From the NCBI GenBank assembly GCA_019057975.1, contig JAHLWJ010000271.1:1-6211 (forward strand): DNA of 6,211 nt, in the 5' to 3' direction. The DNA is from Promethearchaeota archaeon (GTDB taxonomy: Archaea; Asgardarchaeota; Lokiarchaeia; Sigynarchaeales; SOKP01). Position numbers and translations under genes: made by a program. How positions within the stretch are numbered: position 1 is the stretch's first letter; each line of letters opens with the position of its first letter. The notes beneath the pieces were generated by a model. It ran no database searches and was not told the DNA's origin. It saw only the letters and a program-made list of their open reading frames with translations. Positions 1 to 5,770 of the stretch are shown here, one piece after another.

Positions 1-159
1 TATTTTATTTCGAATTTAAAAAAGTACAATAAAATTTGTTTTCCGTAATAGTAGAACATAAAAAAAGTTTGTTAGTTGATTTATTACTTTTATACATAAA
101 CGTAAAATAGATATTTGAATTATTTCTAAAGAAATTAACAGGGGGAAAACAAATTAAAT
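1..159. other. Left-edge noncoding stretch
   Basis: All six frames are broken by stops or lack a usable start, so I see no gene here. One minus-strand frame stays open for about 45 codons downstream of the thioesterase stop, but it has no ATG, GTG or TTG start. Apart from the T-tract on the minus strand at 60-66 and a short AT-rich palindrome at 122-135, nothing stands out. Confidence 0.5.
60..66 (-). terminator. Possible T-tract terminator after the thioesterase gene
   Basis: Read on the minus strand this is a run of seven T, lying about 95 bases beyond the stop of the minus-strand thioesterase gene. Archaeal intrinsic termination relies mainly on U-tracts without a strong hairpin, so this is a candidate end for that transcript. 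The surrounding DNA is AT-rich enough that such a run can arise by chance. Confidence 0.25.
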
Positions 160-552
160 TTATGAGATTCGGAGAAGTTGTGAACCACCTGTGCTAATTA
201 GTTCGTTTTCTCCATTCCAGACTCTTGCTTTACAGAAATAAATATTTTTTCCACTCTTTATGCATTTTGCTTTTGCTAAAAGCCGACCTTTAGAAACATG
301 TTTAAGAAACTCAACTTGCAAATCTATTGTTGTAACATAACCATTAGGATATATTAATGAAAATGCAGCACACGCACATGAAGAATCAATTAGAGATGCT
401 ATAACACCTCCATGAACCATACCATTCTGAGTTAAATCTTTTCTAACAATGATTTCAAAATTAGCTCTTCCATTGCCAATCTCTAGCAGTTTAAGACCCA
501 TTGTTGAGTAGTAAGGAATTCTATTATAAAGAACTTTTTTTAATTCTTCCAT
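160..552 (-). CDS. PaaI-like hotdog-fold acyl-CoA thioesterase
   Basis: This 130-residue protein is a single hotdog domain of the PaaI/YbgC-related thioesterase family, whose members hydrolyse acyl-CoA thioesters in the cytoplasm. The diagnostic segment is GMVHGGVIASLIDSS at residues 44-58: HGG (47-49) sits at the start of the central helix and Asp56 is in the position of the catalytic acid of PaaI enzymes. The TTIDLQVEFLKH strand (74-85) matches the usual later hotdog strand. Length is normal for the family. An in-frame TTG start at 609 would add 19 residues, but the ATG at 552 gives a typical N-terminus and leaves room for a divergent promoter. The gene is divergent from the hypothetical protein that starts at 643. 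The substrate cannot be told from sequence; aryl or medium-chain acyl-CoA are both possible. Confidence 0.85.
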   Translation of the reverse strand: MEELKKVLYNRIPYYSTMGLKLLEIGNGRANFEIIVRKDLTQNGMVHGGVIASLIDSSCACAAFSLIYPNGYVTTIDLQVEFLKHVSKGRLLAKAKCIKSGKNIYFCKARVWNGENELISTGGSQLLRIS

Positions 553-642
553 ATTATTTATCTCTTTCTTTTGGAATTTAATATTTATTACTTGCTTTCT
601 TAAATACAAAGAAATAAAACTTAATTAAACCACAAATTCTTG
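553..642. promoter_or_regulatory. Divergent intergenic region with possible TATA elements
   Basis: This 90-base AT-rich stretch separates two divergent start codons and must carry both promoters if the ATG starts are right. On the plus strand the segment AAATAAAAC near 612-620 lies about 27 bases before the ATG at 643, which is the spacing expected for an archaeal TATA box driving a leaderless transcript. On the minus strand TAATAAATAT (581-590) lies about 33 bases before the ATG at 552. Neither gene has a clear Shine-Dalgarno sequence. Base composition alone makes such matches common. Confidence 0.3.
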
Positions 643-1527
643 ATGCTTAAATTTTCAATAAATGATCACCTTGAGCTTAGACTAGAAAATAACAAAACAA
701 ATATTTATGTAAATAATGAGTTGTTTATCCAGTGCAAATATCTTCTATTAAACTTATCTATAGAGGAAATGGATAATTTAAAAGATATAAATTCGATTGA
801 CGAGGCTGTTGTAAAACTAAATAGATCTTTTGAATTTTCAAGCCCAAAGGCGATTAAAATCTCCCCAGAATTTCAATTTTGGGGACATTGTTCTAATTTA
901 CAAGTATGGTATGAAAATAATTATAACTCCTGCCTAATCCATAGTAATTTAGCTTTTCCATTGCTTAAAAAACTCACAGAGGCAGGAGATCTTCTTGCAA
1001 ATAAAGTATTTAAAGAAGAAATCGCAAAGAGGTTTGAGAATGGACATTTAGGGACAGTTCAATTTCTTTTATATAACAATTACTTAAATTTTTTAAATAA
1101 CGTAGAATTGGAATGTTTATTTGAACAATCGAGCCCTATTCTAATTGAAAATATCCAAAATCAATTAAAAAAATTAATGATTTCTAGCTTGACTAATTAT
1201 AGAACAATAAAAGATTTAATAGATTTAATTTTATTTATAGACTTAAAGTTTAATAGAACCCTTCTAATTGAAATATTTGAAAATTTTCCTCAAAAATACG
1301 AAGAACAATTTGCAAAATTAGTTTTACCACATTTAAACTATAAAGAATTTAATAACTATAAAATCCCTTATGGTAAATTTTATTACTATTTCGAAAAATT
1401 CATTACCTTTTTGTATGAAAATTATCCTTGCTTTAATGAACTACTCAAATTTATAGATTCTGGTTTTTATAATTCTTCTTATTCATTAGATGAGAGATTT
1501 GCTTATGGTGCAGTTTCTTACAAATGA
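643..1527 (+). CDS. Lokiarchaeia-type protein of unknown function
   Basis: This 294-residue soluble protein has no catalytic motif I recognise. Residues 1-65 are a strand-rich opening (KFSINDHLELRLENNKTNIYV), followed by CKYLLLNL and SIDEAVVKLNRS. Residues 75-131 hold the most distinctive part: SPEFQFWGHCSNLQVWYENN, then NLAFPLLKKLTEAGD and KVFKEEIAKRFENG. From memory, this core recurs in many Lokiarchaeia proteins, often as an N-terminal module ahead of leucine-rich repeats or other domains. Here residues 150-294 show no leucine-rich repeat and look alpha-helical and rich in Phe, Tyr and Asn. There is no signal peptide or membrane span. I start at ATG 643; the TTG immediately before it is an equal-frame alternative of one residue. 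The gene stands alone, divergent from the thioesterase and followed by a 150-base gap. Function is unknown. Confidence 0.85.
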   Translation: MLKFSINDHLELRLENNKTNIYVNNELFIQCKYLLLNLSIEEMDNLKDINSIDEAVVKLNRSFEFSSPKAIKISPEFQFWGHCSNLQVWYENNYNSCLIHSNLAFPLLKKLTEAGDLLANKVFKEEIAKRFENGHLGTVQFLLYNNYLNFLNNVELECLFEQSSPILIENIQNQLKKLMISSLTNYRTIKDLIDLILFIDLKFNRTLLIEIFENFPQKYEEQFAKLVLPHLNYKEFNNYKIPYGKFYYYFEKFITFLYENYPCFNELLKFIDSGFYNSSYSLDERFAYGAVSYK

Positions 1528-1596
1528 AAAATCTAAAAAAACTATCATTAATTGTAATTTCAAGATTATAAATAAACGGTTTTTAATAATTAAGAA

Positions 1597-1612
1597 TAAT
1601 CTTTAAAGATTA
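1597..1612. repeat. 16-base perfect palindrome upstream of the oxidoreductase gene
   Basis: The bases TAATCTTTAAAGATTA form a perfect inverted repeat without a spacer, about 65 bases before the oxidoreductase ATG. The overlapping GATTAATAATC (1608-1618) is also symmetric. This could be a dimeric regulator site, but in DNA this AT-rich about one such palindrome is expected by chance in a window of this size, so the call is weak. Confidence 0.2.
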
Positions 1613-1644
1613 ATAATCAAATTTTATCTATAACTAACTTAATT

Positions 1645-1656
1645 AGTAAATACTAT
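1645..1656 (+). promoter_or_regulatory. Candidate TATA box for the oxidoreductase gene
   Basis: The segment AGTAAATACT is centred about 27 bases upstream of ATG 1678, the spacing expected for an archaeal TATA element with a leaderless or nearly leaderless transcript. No Shine-Dalgarno sequence precedes that ATG, which fits. The match to the archaeal consensus is only partial. Confidence 0.25.
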
Positions 1657-1677
1657 TATTTGCATATTCGAAGAAAA

Positions 1678-2730
1678 ATGAAATCGTGGATGTTATATGG
1701 AGCTTATGGGTATACAGGAAGTTTGATCGCACAAGAAGCAAAGAACCGTGGTCATTCTCCTGTACTTGCTGGACGTTCTGCTGAGAAACTTGTCCCATTC
1801 GCAGAGAGATTAAACTTAGATTATATTATACTAGATTTGAAAAATGAAAATGCTTTAATAAAAACCCTTAAAGAATTTGATTTAGTATTTCATTCAGCAG
1901 GGCCTTATAAATTTACTAGCGCTCCTATGGTGAAAGCGTGCTTAAAAACTAGTACAAATTATGTTGATATTACAGGTGAAATCCCTGTTTTTGAACAGAA
2001 TTTTAGATATGATGCCCAAGCAAAAGACAAAGGAATTGCAATTATATCAGGAGTTGGATTTGATGTTGTCCCTACTGATTGTTTAGCTAAATATGTAAGT
2101 GAAAAGATTACAGAACCAACATCTTTAGATCTTGGGATAACAGCTATGAGTAATCCAAGTCCTGGAACTCTTAAGACGATGTTAGAACATTACAATATTG
2201 GCCAATTAGTCAGAAGAAATGGAATCCTTCTACCACTTGAAAAGGAAGAAATCCGAAAGATGCAGTTTTCTGATAAAGAACGGACAGTAAGACCAGTTAC
2301 TTGGGGTGATTTGTCTACTGCTTACCGGACAACGGGTATACCAAATATAACTACTTACTTTCCTTTACCAAAGAAATTCCCTAATTTACTTGGTTCTATT
2401 GGAGTTTCGCCTAAAGAAATGTTTGAAAATAAAGAATCAAAGAAAAAAGTTGAAAGATGGATTGAAGAAAATATTCATGGGCCTGATGAATTTAAACGAA
2501 AAACCTATCGATGCTATATATCAGCTTCAGTATATAACAACGAAGGTATGGAAGCGCAGGCTTGGCTTGAAACAATGGAGTCTTATCGTTTCACTGCTGT
2601 TGCAGGAGTGCGATCTGTAGAAAAATTGTTCGAAATTGAACCTACAGGTGTGTTAACACCAGCTTTAGCTTTTGGGGCAGATTTTATATTAGAGATTCCT
2701 GAGACAAAGCGTATTGATTCTATTAATTAA
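1678..2730 (+). CDS. Saccharopine dehydrogenase-like / trans-acting enoyl reductase family oxidoreductase
   Basis: This 350-residue NAD(P)-dependent oxidoreductase belongs to the saccharopine-dehydrogenase-like family that includes mycobacterial trans-acting enoyl reductases and eukaryotic SCCPDH. The Rossmann fingerprint GAYGYTG (residues 8-14) follows the first strand directly, with AGRS at 31-34 after the second strand, suggesting NADPH. Other family marks are SAGPY (73-77), NYVDITGE (94-101), SGVGFDVVPTD (124-134), SPGT (161-164) and a C-terminal TPALAFGADFILEIP (327-341). Length is normal for archaeal and bacterial single-domain members. An in-frame TTG at 1660 would add six residues, but ATG 1678 places the Rossmann strand at the usual position. 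The substrate is unknown; in this family, saccharopine itself is unlikely for such a stand-alone short form, and a lipid or polyketide-type enoyl substrate is a guess from relatives. Confidence 0.85.
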   Translation: MKSWMLYGAYGYTGSLIAQEAKNRGHSPVLAGRSAEKLVPFAERLNLDYIILDLKNENALIKTLKEFDLVFHSAGPYKFTSAPMVKACLKTSTNYVDITGEIPVFEQNFRYDAQAKDKGIAIISGVGFDVVPTDCLAKYVSEKITEPTSLDLGITAMSNPSPGTLKTMLEHYNIGQLVRRNGILLPLEKEEIRKMQFSDKERTVRPVTWGDLSTAYRTTGIPNITTYFPLPKKFPNLLGSIGVSPKEMFENKESKKKVERWIEENIHGPDEFKRKTYRCYISASVYNNEGMEAQAWLETMESYRFTAVAGVRSVEKLFEIEPTGVLTPALAFGADFILEIPETKRIDSIN

Positions 2731-2739
2731 GATATTAAC

Positions 2740-2757
2740 AATAAATTTATTTTTTAT
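2740..2757 (+). terminator. Probable T-tract terminator after the oxidoreductase gene
   Basis: Ten bases past the stop codon lies the perfect 12-base palindrome AATAAATTTATT (2740-2751), which runs into six consecutive T (2750-2755). The hairpin is all A-T and weak, but the T-tract right after a stop matches archaeal U-tract termination. Confidence 0.4.
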
Positions 2758-2786
2758 CTAAAATATTCCATTAATAAAATCAATTT

Positions 2787-2799
2787 CCTATACTTTAAT
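2787..2799 (+). promoter_or_regulatory. Candidate TATA box for the ferredoxin gene
   Basis: The segment TATACTTTAA is centred about 32 bases before the ferredoxin ATG at 2825, which would give a very short leader. It follows the probable terminator of the preceding gene, so the ferredoxin would need its own promoter. The match is by eye only. Confidence 0.3.
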
Positions 2800-2824
2800 T
2801 CTCAGAACACTACGATTAGTATTT

Positions 2825-3043
2825 ATGACAAATTCGTCAATTATAGCAAAGTTAAATATTAAGAATTGTATTGGTTGTGGTGCTTGTGTTGAAATATGCC
2901 CTAAATGTGCAATCCCATATTCTTTAATTGGATTTATATCATCGTTGGCAAAAATTGATGCTAATTTATGCGTTGGATGTGGAAAATGTGTTGAAATCTG
3001 CTCGCATAGAGCTATCGTAATGCTTGAACAAAATTGTCAATAA
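2825..3043 (+). CDS. Two-cluster 4Fe-4S ferredoxin
   Basis: This 72-residue protein is a small electron carrier with two 4Fe-4S motifs. The first is CIGCGACVEICP, with Cys15, 18, 21 and 25. The second is CVGCGKCVEICS, with Cys49, 52, 55 and 59. Both clusters have the full CxxCxxCxxxC set. Two details are unusual: the second motif ends in Ser60 rather than the customary Pro, and the linker between motifs has 23 residues with a hydrophobic stretch (YSLIGFISSL), compared with about 18 in clostridial-type ferredoxins. Extra cysteines are at 28 and 71. It lies 186 bases upstream of the radical SAM gene on the same strand, so it may supply the electron that reduces that enzyme's cluster. This pairing is inferred from position. 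No Shine-Dalgarno sequence is seen before the start. Confidence 0.9.
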   Translation: MTNSSIIAKLNIKNCIGCGACVEICPKCAIPYSLIGFISSLAKIDANLCVGCGKCVEICSHRAIVMLEQNCQ

Positions 3044-3229
3044 TACCGGTTAGATAGGAACTATTTTTTTAGGATCTCAGTAAAGTATATCATCTAAATT
3101 TTGAACAACATCTAGATTACTGATATATCAGATTTAGGAGTATTAATATTTAAGTAGTAAAAGATTATCTTTAGAAATGTTTATTAGGGAACTGGAATAG
3201 TAAAAAGCTTCTAGAAGTGGGATTATTCT
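3044..3229. other. Gap between ferredoxin and radical SAM genes
   Basis: This 186-base gap holds no open frame long enough to be a credible gene, including no obvious small peptide that could be a radical SAM substrate. It contains a T7 tract near its start, a 12-base palindrome CTGATATATCAG (3120-3131) and a 10-base palindrome CTTCTAGAAG (3208-3217) shortly before the radical SAM start. Palindromes this short are expected by chance in such AT-rich DNA. The gap probably holds the radical SAM promoter, but I could not identify a convincing TATA box. Confidence 0.4.
3064..3070 (+). terminator. Possible T7 terminator after the ferredoxin gene
   Basis: Seven consecutive T begin 21 bases past the ferredoxin stop, with no stable hairpin. 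A bare U-tract is enough for archaeal RNA polymerase to terminate, so the ferredoxin and the downstream radical SAM gene may be separate transcripts or only partly co-transcribed. Confidence 0.35.
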
Positions 3230-4498
3230 ATGGAAGAAGAACATATTTTTTTGAAATTATTTGGTCAAAAACTCATTAGTTATAAGAAGCTTAAAAATGG
3301 TCAAGTTGCAGGAACTGGTCTTCTCAACCCACTCCTTGATAGATTACGGATATATCGTCTAGTTTTTATGATACTCTTACAAGCTAAATTCTATAAAAAT
3401 TATGATACAATTGGAAAATGGGAAGGAAAAATGGTTGCGAATACATTTGCTCCCCCAGTTGGAAGCCGTCCTATGCTCCGCGCTTTAAAAGGATTAGTAA
3501 AATCCCAATTAATGCCTTATCCCTTTCCTGTTGCGATGACTTTTGCGATTACATATAAATGTCAATGTAAATGTGTTCATTGCAGTGCCGGCAGGCATTT
3601 TAATAAAGATATGAGAGAATTATCCACAGAAGAGGCTAAAAAACTAATTGACGACGCACAGAAATTAGGCGTAACTATCATTGCCTTCACAGGAGGAGAA
3701 CCCTTACTGCGCGAAGATGTTTTTGAGCTTATCTCTCATGTAGATAAAAAAAAAGCGATGCCTGTAATGTTTACAAATGGTCAATTCCTTACAGATGAAA
3801 ATGTGGATAAATTAGCTGATGCAGGTCTTTATTCATTATTTTTAAGTATTGATTCCCCTGATCCTGAAGTACATAACAAACTAAGAGGGATGCCAGGATT
3901 ATTTGAGACTGCTATTGAAGGACTTAAGAAGGTGAAATCACGAGGGATTTTTGCTGGTTTCTCCTCTTATGCAACCCGTTCTGGAACAGAAAAAGGAATA
4001 TATAAAACTCTACATGAATTTGCTATTGAACTTGGTCTCCACAATATAATCCTCTTTGATTGCGTGCCTACAGGAAATATGTTGAAAGATACAAGTGAAA
4101 TGTTAACATTTGAATTGCGAGAAAAACTTCATAATTATTCTGCTGAAGTATTTAAAAATAAAATTGTTCCGCCAATTTCATCTCAAGCCTGGCAGAATTC
4201 TGTGGAAGCATACCTTTCTGGGATAGGATGTTTAGCTGCAAATATTCAATGCTACGCTTCTGCTTATGGAGATATCGCTCCTTGTGATTTTACACCTATT
4301 TCTTTTGGAAACATCAGAAAGGAATCTTTAAAAAAGATATGGATGCGGATGGTGAAACATCCTGCATATAATCACCGAAGTCCTTTCTGTAGGATGCAAA
4401 ATAAAGAATTCCGAGATCTTTATATTAATCCAATACCTGATGACGCTTATCTTCCATACGAAATAAAAAATCTTCCTAGCGTTGACTATCGAAAATGA
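3230..4498 (+). CDS. Radical SAM protein with C-terminal twitch/SPASM-like region
   Basis: This 422-residue protein is a cytoplasmic radical SAM enzyme. The cluster-binding motif CxxxCxxC is Cys111, Cys115 and Cys118, with a further Cys113 inside it. The SAM-contacting GGEP is at 155-158, followed by FTNG (181-184) and LSIDSPDPEVH (205-215), all typical of the MoaA/NifB/PqqE branch. The C-terminal part has Cys334, then GD at 347-348, then PC at 351-352, giving the CX12GX4C pattern of SPASM/twitch domains, plus Cys341 and Cys387. A full SPASM set of seven or more cysteines is missing, so one auxiliary 4Fe-4S cluster is more likely than two. About 105 residues precede the core, ending in a PPVGSRPMLRAL segment that I recall in other archaeal radical SAM proteins. 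The reaction is unknown; peptide or cofactor maturation are options. ATG 3230 is the first start after an in-frame stop at 3212. Confidence 0.88.
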   Translation: MEEEHIFLKLFGQKLISYKKLKNGQVAGTGLLNPLLDRLRIYRLVFMILLQAKFYKNYDTIGKWEGKMVANTFAPPVGSRPMLRALKGLVKSQLMPYPFPVAMTFAITYKCQCKCVHCSAGRHFNKDMRELSTEEAKKLIDDAQKLGVTIIAFTGGEPLLREDVFELISHVDKKKAMPVMFTNGQFLTDENVDKLADAGLYSLFLSIDSPDPEVHNKLRGMPGLFETAIEGLKKVKSRGIFAGFSSYATRSGTEKGIYKTLHEFAIELGLHNIILFDCVPTGNMLKDTSEMLTFELREKLHNYSAEVFKNKIVPPISSQAWQNSVEAYLSGIGCLAANIQCYASAYGDIAPCDFTPISFGNIRKESLKKIWMRMVKHPAYNHRSPFCRMQNKEFRDLYINPIPDDAYLPYEIKNLPSVDYRK

Positions 4499-4507
4499 AA
4501 AATTTGT

Positions 4508-4554
4508 AAAATGAATCTCGTTCTACGCAAGCAATCTATTTATGTTCATTTTTT
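4508..4554. terminator. Possible bidirectional terminator between convergent genes
   Basis: The 58-base gap between the converging radical SAM and carbonic anhydrase genes contains the 8-base inverted repeat AAAATGAA (4508-4515) and TTCATTTT (4545-4552), separated by 29 bases. On the plus strand the right arm runs into T6 (4549-4554). On the minus strand the left arm is followed by further T-rich DNA. The position is right for terminating both transcripts, though the stem is weak and the loop is large. Confidence 0.35.
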
Positions 4555-4556
4555 CC

Positions 4557-5102
4557 CTATTTTTTCATCATATATTCCTGAGGAATTTCTTGCCCTAATC
4601 CCGCTTCTTTAAATTTCTGACCATTATCTACATAAAGATTAGAGCCCCATTCTCCCATTCTTCTACTTGGATATTCTTTTTTTTTGATAGCAGGCACACC
4701 AGCATAAAGACAGTTATCTTCGGCTTCTCCTATAATAACAGATCCGCCTGCTATAACTACTCCTGTTCCAACTTTTGAATCTTGAAGAACTATTGCTCCA
4801 ATTCCAATCAATGTTGAGTTGCCAATAGTAGAGGGGCCGTGTACCATTGATAAATGTCCAAGAGTTACATTTTTACCTATTTTACATAACCCTTTAATTG
4901 TTGAATGGATTACACAGTTCTCTTGAATACTTGTGTTTTCTCCCACTATAATTTTACCCCAATCCCCTCTTAATTTCGCACCAAACCATATATTTACATA
5001 AGCACCAATCTCTACATCCCCAATAATAACCGCGTCTTTAGCTATAAATGCAGTGGGATGAATACTTGGGGTTGTTCCATTATAGGGTGATGCAACAATC
5101 AT
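4557..5102 (-). CDS. Gamma-class carbonic anhydrase family protein
   Basis: This 181-residue protein is a left-handed beta-helix of the gamma carbonic anhydrase family, which forms trimers with metal at subunit interfaces and interconverts CO2 and bicarbonate. Hexapeptide repeats run from about residue 12 to 137 (for example IGDVEIGAYVNIWFGAKLRGD). The three metal ligands are present: His66 in CVIHS, and His83 and His88 in LGHLSMVHG. Arg45 and Asp47 of the LRGD motif and Gln60 are also conserved. The acidic loop with the proton-shuttle glutamate of methanogen Cam is absent, so this is the shorter CamH/YrdA-like form, whose activity varies between members. A helical tail (about 145-181) packs on the helix in relatives. 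The gene converges on the radical SAM gene and diverges from the zinc-ribbon gene. Some relatives are annotated as acyltransferases, but the three histidines favour a metal-binding anhydrase-like protein. Confidence 0.88.
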   Translation of the reverse strand: MIVASPYNGTTPSIHPTAFIAKDAVIIGDVEIGAYVNIWFGAKLRGDWGKIIVGENTSIQENCVIHSTIKGLCKIGKNVTLGHLSMVHGPSTIGNSTLIGIGAIVLQDSKVGTGVVIAGGSVIIGEAEDNCLYAGVPAIKKKEYPSRRMGEWGSNLYVDNGQKFKEAGLGQEIPQEYMMKK

Positions 5103-5114
5103 GTTTATGACCTC
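5103..5114 (-). promoter_or_regulatory. Shine-Dalgarno site for the carbonic anhydrase gene
   Basis: On the minus strand GAGGT (5110-5114) lies seven bases before the ATG at 5102, a textbook ribosome-binding site. It is the only clear one before any start in the window, so this transcript likely has a leader while its neighbours may be leaderless. It also supports the chosen start. Confidence 0.6.
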
Positions 5115-5290
5115 AAAATCTTTTAAAAAATATTTAGGTTGAATTCTAAAGACTCAAAAATTATTTAAGATTTTTGGATAAAACTCTATTCCTATATTCT
5201 CGAAAAAATGACGATTCCCTATTATGAAAAATTATTAAATACGAAATTTTATTTCTTTGTTGCACATCATAAGTTAGATTGAAGCGATAA
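5115..5290. other. Divergent intergenic region between carbonic anhydrase and zinc-ribbon genes
   Basis: This AT-rich gap must contain both promoters. An inverted pair AAAATCTT (about 5115-5122) and AAGATTTT (about 5168-5175) is present but widely spaced. A 24-codon ATG frame at 5208-5282 has no supporting features and is not called. No TATA element stands out at the expected spacing from the ATG at 5291. Confidence 0.35.
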
Positions 5291-5770
5291 ATGAAAATTA
5301 ATGTAATGTATGAAGACAGTTTTCAAATAGATGTTAAAAAAACATTTGATTTAACAATGCAATGGTTATTAGGTCAACATAAAGCAAAGATTAAAGAGTC
5401 AGCACCTTCCAAATATATCGAAACTAAACAAGGGACCATGATGACAAATACCGGTCATGATCCAAATTGGAAAAAAAGAATTCGGATAAATTTTTATGAG
5501 TTAGAGGGAAAAAAAACACTTATAAGGGTGGAAGCTACTCCACTTGCACGAAATATATTCAGAGTAGAAAAACTCAAACAATCTTGGTTTGATGGATTAT
5601 TCTCTCATTTATTTTCACTTCTTCAAACTGTTGGAAAACAGCAAAAATCAGAAGCTATTTTAAAGTCCAACTTTGAGACAGTAGAAAGGATAAAATTTTG
5701 CCCACATTGCGGAAAAAAAGTTGAAGAGAAAACCTTAATTTGCCCTGACTGTGGCATCGATTTAGTTTAG
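5291..5770 (+). CDS. Zinc-ribbon protein with an uncharacterised N-terminal domain
   Basis: This 159-residue soluble protein ends in a compact zinc ribbon: CPHCGKKVEEKTLICPDCG, with Cys137, 140, 151 and 154 as ligands. The first 115 residues form one alpha/beta domain that I do not recognise with confidence. It opens with a strand (KINVMYEDSFQID), a helix (VKKTFDLTMQWLLGQH), then strands around IRINFYEL (65-72) and KTLIRVEATPL (75-85), and ends in a helix at about 93-115. That order is loosely like small SRPBCC/Bet v1-type domains, which is a guess. A charged linker (115-133) joins the two parts. There is no signal peptide or membrane span. The ATG start has no clear Shine-Dalgarno sequence. 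The gene is alone, divergent from carbonic anhydrase, and its stop interleaves with a possible minus-strand gene. The ribbon suggests a role in protein or nucleic acid contact, not a specific function. Confidence 0.75.
   Translation: MKINVMYEDSFQIDVKKTFDLTMQWLLGQHKAKIKESAPSKYIETKQGTMMTNTGHDPNWKKRIRINFYELEGKKTLIRVEATPLARNIFRVEKLKQSWFDGLFSHLFSLLQTVGKQQKSEAILKSNFETVERIKFCPHCGKKVEEKTLICPDCGIDLV

Noticed and set aside
122..135. Inverted repeat ATTTCT-AA-AGAAAT downstream of the thioesterase
   Set aside because: A two-base loop cannot form a proper hairpin, and 12 matched bases of AT-rich DNA are expected several times per window by chance.
553..609. A 19-residue N-terminal extension of the thioesterase from a TTG start at 609
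   Set aside because: The extra residues are not part of the hotdog domain, and the ATG at 552 gives the usual family length and a space for the divergent promoters.
1660..1677. A TTG start giving six extra residues on the oxidoreductase
   Set aside because: Family members begin directly before the Rossmann strand, which matches the ATG at 1678.
2390..2620. A plus-strand frame of 76 codons overlapping the oxidoreductase gene
   Set aside because: It lies wholly inside a well-supported gene in another frame, has no recognisable motif and has low-complexity Lys/Leu-rich composition.
3120..3131. Palindrome CTGATATATCAG upstream of the radical SAM gene as an operator
   Set aside because: Twelve-base palindromes are expected repeatedly in DNA of this composition, and there is no second copy to support a regulator site.
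3044..3229. A possible small peptide substrate gene (RiPP precursor) for the radical SAM enzyme
   Set aside because: I found no credible open frame with a start and a Cys- or Gly-rich core here, and the enzyme family assignment is too uncertain to require one.
5208..5282. A 24-codon ATG frame between the carbonic anhydrase and zinc-ribbon genes
   Set aside because: It is too short, has no ribosome-binding site and no recognisable feature, and such frames are frequent by chance.
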